From Cymbomonas tetramitiformis (Eukaryota > Chlorophyta > Pyramimonadophyceae > Pyramimonadales > Pyramimonadaceae): a DNA stretch of 64,000 nt. Made by a program: the position numbers and the translations under genes. The stretch lies in contig LGRX02025851.1 in NCBI GenBank assembly GCA_001247695.2, forward strand, positions 42,346-106,345, read 5' to 3'. Each line of letters begins with the position of its first letter. The stretch's first letter is position 1. Below the pieces are notes generated by a model that saw only the letters and a list, made by a program, of their open reading frames with translations, did no database searches and had not been told where the DNA came from. Below, in pieces: positions 57,401 to 64,000 of the stretch.

Positions 57401-60400
57401 TGTGTCGTGGTGAATCGTTGCCGGCTGCACAGTATATATCGCCATTGCATCCGTATCATGATACCACCTTGGATATTGACGATTCAGCATCAGCTTTGTG
57501 CTATCCCGACCCGGATGATTCAGCCGATAACGTCGCAGTTGGTTGCATTTCTGATCATGGTGATGTCCCCGGAATTTTGTCTCCTTCAGTCGCATCTGTG
57601 TGCGCTATATCCGAAGTGCATACACTCGCAGAATCGTCACCAACTTCTCATCCAGAATGTTCAGCAGCCGCAGGACTACAAACTCCGTCTTCAGCATGTA
57701 TTACAATATCGTCATCAATGCGCGAGCTTGCCCATGGCGATGTTGCCTTGCATAGAGATGGTGCAACTGATGGTAATCATCACATAACCGACGGTGCAGA
57801 TGGTTATTGCACAACCGAATATTGCGCAGCTGCTGCACCAGCATCAGCATCATATGCTCTTCGTGTTTCTGACTTTTCGGTGCGATCGCAATCCTTGATC
57901 GCAAAGTTCAAACGGCTTCTTGCAATGTCTCAGCGGTTGCGGCAGCGGCGAGCTCGCGTTCATTTTGAGCAGCAGCAATTAATCGTCGGCAGTGATGAAA
58001 TTGGGTATAATACTTCATCAACAGTGTGGTCGCCGTCGCTCATTATGCTGGAAAGTGGCATGCACACACATACACACATACCTGATCGGTGCATCATCGG
58101 CAGGTGCGTGTGTTGCGAGTATTGTATATCATCAGCAGAATATCATTATAATGTCGACGGCCGTATATATTATCGGTGCATCATCGGCTTGTGTGTGCAC
58201 ACACACACTGGAGTCCGGCCATCGACGGCTTTGCTAGCGGCGCGTGATGCTGCTGCAACCGATAATAATGGCACATCATATTATTATACTGCCGACGGCC
58301 GTATATATGATCGGTGCATCATCGGCTTGTGTGTGCACCCACACTCTGGAGTTCGGGCATCGACGGCTTTGCTAGCGGCGCGTGATGCTGCTGCAACCGA
58401 TAATAATGGCACATCATATTATTATACTGCCGACGGCCGTATATATGATCGGTGCATCATCGGCCTGTGTGTGCACACACACTCTGGAGTTCGGGCATCG
58501 ACGGCTTTGCTAGCGGCGCGTGATGCTGCTGCAACCGATAATAATGGCACATCATATTATTATACTGCCGACGGCCGTATATATGATCGGTGCATCATCG
58601 GCCTGTGTGTGCTCACACACACCGGAGTTCGGTCATCATTGACGGCCTTGCCAGCAGCGCGAGATGATGGTACGAATTGTACTACCCTCCAGTGTGAGCA
58701 CACGGTGACAGAGTGCGCGTGGGTACGAGTGCATAAATATTGCTGCCAAGGGTGCGCACTCCCATGTGTATATGTGTGCAGCTGCATGATGACTGCCGAT
58801 GATACGCCGGCCGTGCGTGCGTACACACACGCACATATATATGAGGGGTGCACCATGAGTAGATGTGCAATACTTGAGGACAGCGTGCACATGCCGCACA
58901 CGTTGGCGGGACTTCCGCCGACGAAAGCGCACGTTGGAGCGCCATTGTTGGCGGTGCGGAATGGATTGTCGTCACGGTGTGCGCGGGCAGAAATTCCGGC
59001 GCCGGTGGCGCATGGTGCCGGAAGATCATCGTCGGCGATGCGTACCGGGCAATTATCATCAGGTTGTACACCGTTTTCTTCTGATGATCGTGACTCAACG
59101 TCAGCAACGAACTGCACCAGCAGCAGCGCTGAGATGCGGCCGCCCACGGCAGCGGCAACGAGCTGCCCGAGTAGAGGCGCTGAGCTGCGGCTGAGTGTGG
59201 TTGAAGCATTATACGACGTGGCTGCGCATCCTCATGATGAGGCTATGTGTATCGGCACTTATGGAGAATCTTCGTCGCCAGCATCATCGGCAATGATAGG
59301 GTGCGCGTGCGTACGTGTGCATACACATTGCTGCCACGGGTGCGCACTCCCATGTGTATATAATCGCAGCCGCATGATACCTGCCGATGATAAGCCGGCC
59401 GGAATGCATGGCCGAAGAGCATCCATAGCTAAAGTGCAGCCCCCACAGCTCGGCGAGGTGCGCCAAAGCTGCACGGCTGATAGCTGCAGAGTTGAGGTGC
59501 AGCAGCCCACGGCGCAAATGCAAGGCTGCCCCAGCTGCAGCGTCACCCAGTTGCCTCAGCAGCCCATGGCGCAAGCGCAAGGCTGCCCCAGTAGCAGCAG
59601 TGCCCAGCTGCCTCAGCAGCCCTTAGCGCCAGTGCAAGGCTACCCCAGCAGCAGCAGCTCCCAGCTGCCACAACAGCCCACGACACAAGAGCAAGGCTGT
59701 CCCGGCAGCAACAGTGCCCAGTTGCCGCAGCAGTCCACGGCGCTAGTGCAAGGCTGTCCTCGCAACAACAACGGCACAGAGCTGCCTCAGTGGGCCACAA
59801 CACGTGAGCTGTTCAGTGCAATGGCTAAAGACTCAGCAGCCCACGGCGCAAGTGCGAGTGTTGTTCCACAAGCAGTCCAGCACGTGTCACCCAGCGCGAT
59901 AGCTGAGTGTGCATGCATGGCGTGCGAGCGGGCCGACTTCGAGGTGGAGAGCGAGTGTGTTGCAACGGCGCATGGCAGCTGCAAGTTGGAGGAGCTGGTG
60001 GAGTGCGCAAGTGCGGAGCAGCTGCGGCAAGGCAGCCGGTGCGCTATGATAAAGTGCGCTTGTGTTGCAACGGCACAAGGCAGCTGCGAGCTAGCGGAGC
60101 TGGTGGGGAGCGTACAACGTGCAGCAGTATCGGCGCGGGCAGACAGCTGTTGTGAGCTGGCAGGGTGCACACTATGTGCCACAATACCGGAGCAGGCGGA
60201 CAGCTGTTGCAAGCTGGCGGAGAGTGCACGAGTGGCGCAAGGTAACAACGAGCTGGTGGAGTACGCATGCACGGCGTGCGAACCGGTAGACCTGGTTGGG
60301 TGCGCATGCGCGAAGCACAGCAGGTGCAAGGACCTTCGACTCCAGGTTCAACTCTTATGGCAGCAAGATCGTGACCAACAGATCCGAGAAGCCGAACGAG

Positions 60401-63400
60401 CTGAGCGTCAGAAGCAACAGCCTGTTCCGGCTCGGATAACAATAGCTGCTGCGACTAAGTTGCGTAACGCTGAGGCTGCCCGCGGATTTGCTGCCCCAGC
60501 AACCCAACAGGTCAGTGCTGACTCAGCAGCCTGCAAAAGGGGGGGGGAATGGGCAGCAGGTAATAGCGAGTTCAACGGCACGGACCTGCAACTGTCCACG
60601 GCAGTGAGCTGTCCCAACAGCAGCGGCGTTGAGCCGCGGCCGCCCACGGCAGCAAGCTGCCCTAGCAGCAGCGCGGACCTGCAACAGCCGACGCAAGCGC
60701 TGCCCCTGCTGCTCCACGAGCGGCCTCGGCAGGCGCTGCCTCCGCGTTCGACGCTGCCGACGCAGGCGCTACCTCAGCAGCTAGCACCGGCGCTGCCCTA
60801 CGAGCGGCCCACGCTGGCGCTGACCCCGCTGCCGATGCAAGCGCTGCCCCCGCTGCCGACGCAGACGCTGCCTCAGCAGCTAGCATCCGTGCTGCCCCAG
60901 CTGCAGCAGCCCACAGCAGCAAGCTGCCTCAGCAGCAGCACAGAGCCCCAGCCATCACCGGAGCTGCCACAGCAGCCCACTTCGGAGCTGACCCAGCAGC
61001 CAGCGCAGGTGCTGCCCCGTCAGTCCACACCGGTGCTGCCCCACGACGAGCAGCCCACGCCGGCGCTGTCGCACAAGCAGCCCACTCCGGAGCTGTCTCA
61101 GCAGTCTTGCGCAGCATCCATCGGCTGTCCGCCTGATGATCCAACAGCATCACGTATTTCTGCTCCGGATATTGCGGCGCCATCCAGAGGGGTGCTACTG
61201 TCCGCAACTTCATCCGAGTTGTCGGCTATGGAAGACGATGCTTTCTGGGCTGCAGTGGATGCGATTCTTGAGGAATCGCCGGACTCACAGGAGGAGGATG
61301 ACGATGATGTGTTCTGGGATCGCGTTGATGAGAACATCGCTTGCGCGGCGGCCGCGTCCGTAGCATTACCTCTGGGAGGGCCTTCCGCTGTTGCTAACAT
61401 GCATGGTGTGCATGTCCGAATGGTGCAAAGCGACCCGAGGCCGACGCAACCGCTGCCCCCGCGGTCGACGCAGCCGACGCAGGCGCTGCCTCAGCAGCTA
61501 GCACCGGCGCTGCCCCACGAGCGGCCCCGGCAGGAGCTGCTCCCGCGGTCGACGCAGCCGCTGCCCCACGAGCGGCCCCGGCAGGCGCTGCTCCCGCGGT
61601 CGACGCAGCCGACGCAGGCGCTGCCTCAACAGCTAGCACCGGCGCTGCCCCACGAGCAGCCCACACCGGAGCTGCCCCATGAGCGGCCCACGCCGGTGCT
61701 GCCACAGCGGCCCACTTCGGAGCTGACCCAGCGGCCCACGCAGGTGCTGCCCCGTCAGCCCACACCGGAGCTGCTCCATGGGCAGCCCATGCCGGTGCTG
61801 GCACAGCGGCCCGCTTCGGAGCTGGCCCAGCGGCCCACGCAGGTGCTGCCCCGTCGGCCCGCACCGGAGCTGCTCCATGGGCAGCCCACGCATGCGCTGC
61901 CTTCGCTGCCAATGCAGGCGCTGCCCCCGCTGCCGACGCAGGCGCTGCCTCAGCAGTTAGCACCTGCACTGCCCCAGCGGCGGCGCGGAGCTGCAGCTGC
62001 CCACAGTAGTGAGCGGCCCCAACAGCAGCACGGAGCTGCAGCTGCCCACGGTAGTGAGCTGCCCCGGCGGCGGCGCGGAGCTGCAGCTGACCACGGCAGC
62101 GAGCTGGCCCAGCGGCAGCGCGGAACTGAGGCCGCCCACGGCAGCGAGCTGCCCCAGCAGCAGCACGGAGCTGCAGCTGCCACCGGCATTGAACCGCCCC
62201 AACAGCAACACGGAGCTGCAGCTGCCACCGGCATTAAGCCGCCCCAGCAACGGCGCGGAGCTGCAGCTGCCACCGGCAGCAAGCTGCCCCAGCGGCGGTG
62301 CGGACCTGCAGCTGACCACGGCAGCGAGCTGGTCCAGCAGCAGCGCGGAACTGAGGCCGCCCACGACAGCGAGCTGCCTCAGCAGCAGCACGGAACTGCA
62401 GCTGCCACCGGCATTGAGCCGCCCCAGCAGCGGCGCGGAGCTGCAGCTGCCACCGGCAGCAAGCTGCCCCAGCGGCGGTGCGGACCTGCAGCCGCCCACG
62501 ACAGCGAGCTGCCTCAGCAGCAGCACGGAGCTGCAGCTGCCACCGGCATTGAGCCGCCCCAGCAGCGGCGCGGAGCTGCAGCTGCCACCGGCAGCAAGCT
62601 ATCCCAGCGGCGGCGCGGAGCTGCAGCTGACCACGGTAGTGAGCGGCCCCAGCAGCAACGCGGAACTGCAGCTGTCCACGGCAGCGAGCTGCCCCAGCAG
62701 CCAATGCCCGTGCTGCCACAGCAGCCATCACTGGAGCTGCCCCAGCAGCAGCACGGAGCTGCAGCTGTCCGCGACAGCGAGCTGCCCCAGCAGCGGCACG
62801 GAGCTGCAGCTGCCACCGGCATTCAGCTGTCCAAGCAGCCGTGTGGAGATGTGGCCGCCCACGGCAGCGGGCTGCCCCAGTGGCAGCGCGGAGCTGCAGC
62901 TGACCACGGCAGCGAATTGCCCCAGCAGCGGCACGGAGCTGCAGCCGCCACCGGCATTGAGCCGCCCCAGCAGCGGCGTGGAGCTGCAGCTGTCACCGGC
63001 ATTCAGCTGCCCCAGCAGCGGCGCGGAGCTGCAGCTGCCCACGGTAGTGAGCTGCCCCAGCGGCGGCGCGGAGCTGCAGCTGTCCACGGCAGCGAGCTGC
63101 CCCAGCAGCCCACGCCGGTACTGCCACATCAGTCCACTTCGGAGCTGACCCGGCAGCCCACGCAGGTGCTGCCCCGTCAGCCCACACCGGCGCTGCCCCA
63201 TGAGCAGCCCACGCATGCGCTGCCTTCGCTGCCGAGGCAGGCGCTGCCCCCTCTGCCGACGCAGGCGCTTCCTCAGCAGCCTTACGCAGCACCCATCGGC
63301 TGGCCGCCCGAGGATCAGCGTCCGCAGACTGGCACAATGCATATGTCTAGAGGCTGTACATCTGAGGCTCAGCCCCGGCAGCCAGGCATGGCCAAGAAGC

Positions 63401-64000
63401 AGCCCCTGCAGACCGGCGAGGTGTCCCATGGATGCATGGCTGAAGGCTGCATGGCCAAGACGCAGTCCCCACAACCCGGCGAGGTGCCCCATGGCAGCAT
63501 GGCTGATGGTTGCAGAGTTGAGGTGCAGCCCCGGCAGCCAGGCATGGCCAAGAAGCAGCCCCTGCAAACCGGCGAGGTGTCCCATGGCTGCATGGCTGAA
63601 GGTTGCATGGCCAAGGCGCTGCCCTTGCAGCTCGGCGAGGTGCCCCATGGCTGCATGGCTGATGGCTGCAGAGTTGAGGTACAGCCCCGGCAGCCAGGCA
63701 TGACCAAGAAGCAGTCCTTGCAGACCGGCGAGGGGTCCCATGTCTGCATGGCTGAAGGCTGCATGGCCAAGGCGCTGCCCTTGCAGCCCAGCGAGGTGCC
63801 CCATGGCTGCATGGCTGATGGCTGCAGAGTTGAGGTGCAGCCCCGGCAGCCTGGCAAGGTGCCCCCTGGCTGCATGGCTGCAGGCTGCATGGCCAAGGTG
63901 TTGCCCCCGCTGGCGACGCAAGCGCTGTCCCCGTGGCCGACGCAGGTGCTGCCCCCGCTGCCGATGCAGGCGCTGCCCTCGCTGTCGATGCAGGAGCAGC
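57301..64000 (+). CDS. Giant open frame, at least 2,233 codons, nested protein repeats (partial)
   Basis: Frame 1 has no stop codon from 57301 to the last base; I checked it codon by codon. The first ATG is at 57400 (MCRGESLPAAQY). Regions: Ser/Ala/His-rich N-part; a 46-residue repeat (58081-58660); Cys-rich blocks (CCHGCALPCVYNRSRMIP; CKLEELVECASAEQL type) to about 60.3 kb; a charged hinge near 60.36 kb; Pro/Gln/Leu repeats (ALPPLPTQALPQQ) with an acidic island EDDAFWAAVDAILEE at about 61230; a 15-residue repeat GAAAATGIEPPQQRR (61975-63110); and a 52-residue repeat PRQPGMAKKQPLQTGEV...HGCMAEGC (63370-end). Codon choice and composition shift between blocks. No enzyme motif is visible. A structural or matrix-like protein, or a repeat-expanded Gag, is possible; function unknown. 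Confidence 0.6.
58081..58660 (+). repeat. 138-bp tandem repeat (46 codons), about four copies
   Basis: GACGGCTTTGCTAGCGGCGC occurs at 58224, 58362 and 58500 (spacing 138), with a diverged copy at 58641. Units 2 and 3 are nearly identical. The period is a multiple of three and the frame is open throughout. Each unit codes DGRIYDRCIIGLCVHTHSGV followed by an Ala-rich and Tyr-rich stretch. Confidence 0.95.
61975..63110 (+). repeat. 45-bp tandem repeat (15 codons)
   Basis: Units of the form GGAGCTGCAGCTGCC(C)AC... code GAAAATGIEPPQQRR or GAAADHGSELPQRQR. About 25 imperfect copies, no stop in frame 1. Other frames and the minus strand are also open over long stretches because of the GC-rich unit. 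Confidence 0.9.
63370..63995 (+). repeat. 156-bp tandem repeat (52 codons)
   Basis: CAGCCCCGGCAGCC recurs at 63370, 63526, 63682 and 63838, spacing exactly 156. Each unit codes PRQPGMAKKQ, TGEVSHGCMAEGCMAK and GEVPHGCMADGCRVEVQ. The period is a multiple of three, and the frame stays open to the window end. Confidence 0.9.

Larger units (their letters stand above)
55327..64000 (+). mobile_element. LTR element with giant repeat-protein ORF (runs off window)
   Basis: The LTR at 55327-56082 (TGTACTAGGG...CGAACA) is followed after two bases by the same primer site as the 40575 element (TGGTATCAGCG at 56085). The first frame starts at ATG 56342. A second frame is open from 57301 to the window end. 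No protease, RT or integrase is seen in 7.9 kb of interior. No 3' LTR is in the window. It inserted in the promoter block of the polinton-like element; the preceding five bases are TAATC, but the partner duplication cannot be checked. Confidence 0.7.

Noticed and set aside
58081..58660. Tandem 138-bp repeats as a CRISPR-like or centromeric array
   Set aside because: The units are directly adjacent without spacers, only about four copies, and keep an open frame; they are internal protein repeats.
59543..63921. Many minus-strand and other-frame ORFs of 80-400 codons (for example 62009-63148 and 62728-63921)
   Set aside because: GC-rich 45-bp and 156-bp units leave several frames open. Only frame 1 is open through all repeat types and through the non-repetitive 57.3-58.1 kb part.
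1..64000. tRNA, rRNA, snRNA and bacterial-type operon signals
   Set aside because: No cloverleaf, rRNA-like or snRNA-like sequence was recognised by eye, and no ribosome-binding-site pattern precedes the frames; a covariance-model scan would be needed to exclude small RNAs.

Overview
The window is nuclear DNA of a eukaryote. The evidence is a split gene with six spliceosomal-type introns, several Ty3/gypsy LTR retrotransposons (two with leaders that fit an initiator-tRNA-Met primer site), and an AT-rich integrated polinton-like virus / Maverick-type element. Methyltransferase-carrying gypsy elements and an endogenous polinton-like element together fit a green-lineage alga best, possibly a charophyte. 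That placement is inference; no marker gene is present.

Layout. 1-433 is the tail of a gypsy RT/RNase H, cut by a fragment of LTR family A (434-about 1843). From about 1844 to 9929 lies a second gypsy element encoding RT, RNase H, a cytosine-C5 methyltransferase, integrase, a PHD finger and a decayed amino-methyltransferase-like domain. It ends in two tandem LTRs, one carrying a TTAA-flanked MITE. At 10961-13996 is the only clear host gene, a 243-residue four-helix membrane protein in seven exons, with a minisatellite in its last intron.

From about 14.75 kb the base DNA is the polinton-like element. It has fibre-like genes, a protein-primed DNA polymerase relic, a packaging ATPase, F-box/SAP-like proteins and a palindromic divergent promoter. 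It is broken by three insertions, two of which can be proved from target-site duplications. (1) A terminal-inverted-repeat DNA transposon (17221-36747, duplication TCTA) lies inside a fibre gene. It encodes a DUF7869-like protein and a beta-class N4/N6 DNA methyltransferase. It was itself split by a 13.9 kb LTR element without recognisable pol (17492-31356, duplication TTACG), which holds a 3.5 kb gag-only LTR element (20771-24314, duplication GTACC). (2) A 13.75 kb gypsy element (40575-54328, duplication CTCCC) lies inside the packaging-ATPase gene. Its pol carries both an N6-adenine and a C5-cytosine methyltransferase plus a chromodomain. (3) An LTR element starts at 55327 and runs off the window. 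It contains an uninterrupted frame of at least 2,233 codons made of nested protein repeats.

The most notable result is that three unrelated mobile elements within 55 kb carry five DNA-methyltransferase-like domains. The two gypsy elements use the same plan: RNase H, methyltransferase, integrase, chromatin reader, second methyltransferase. The chemistries appear in swapped order. This suggests that these elements carry their own chromatin-marking kit. Many copies here are degraded by stops and frameshifts, so activity is not claimed for this locus.
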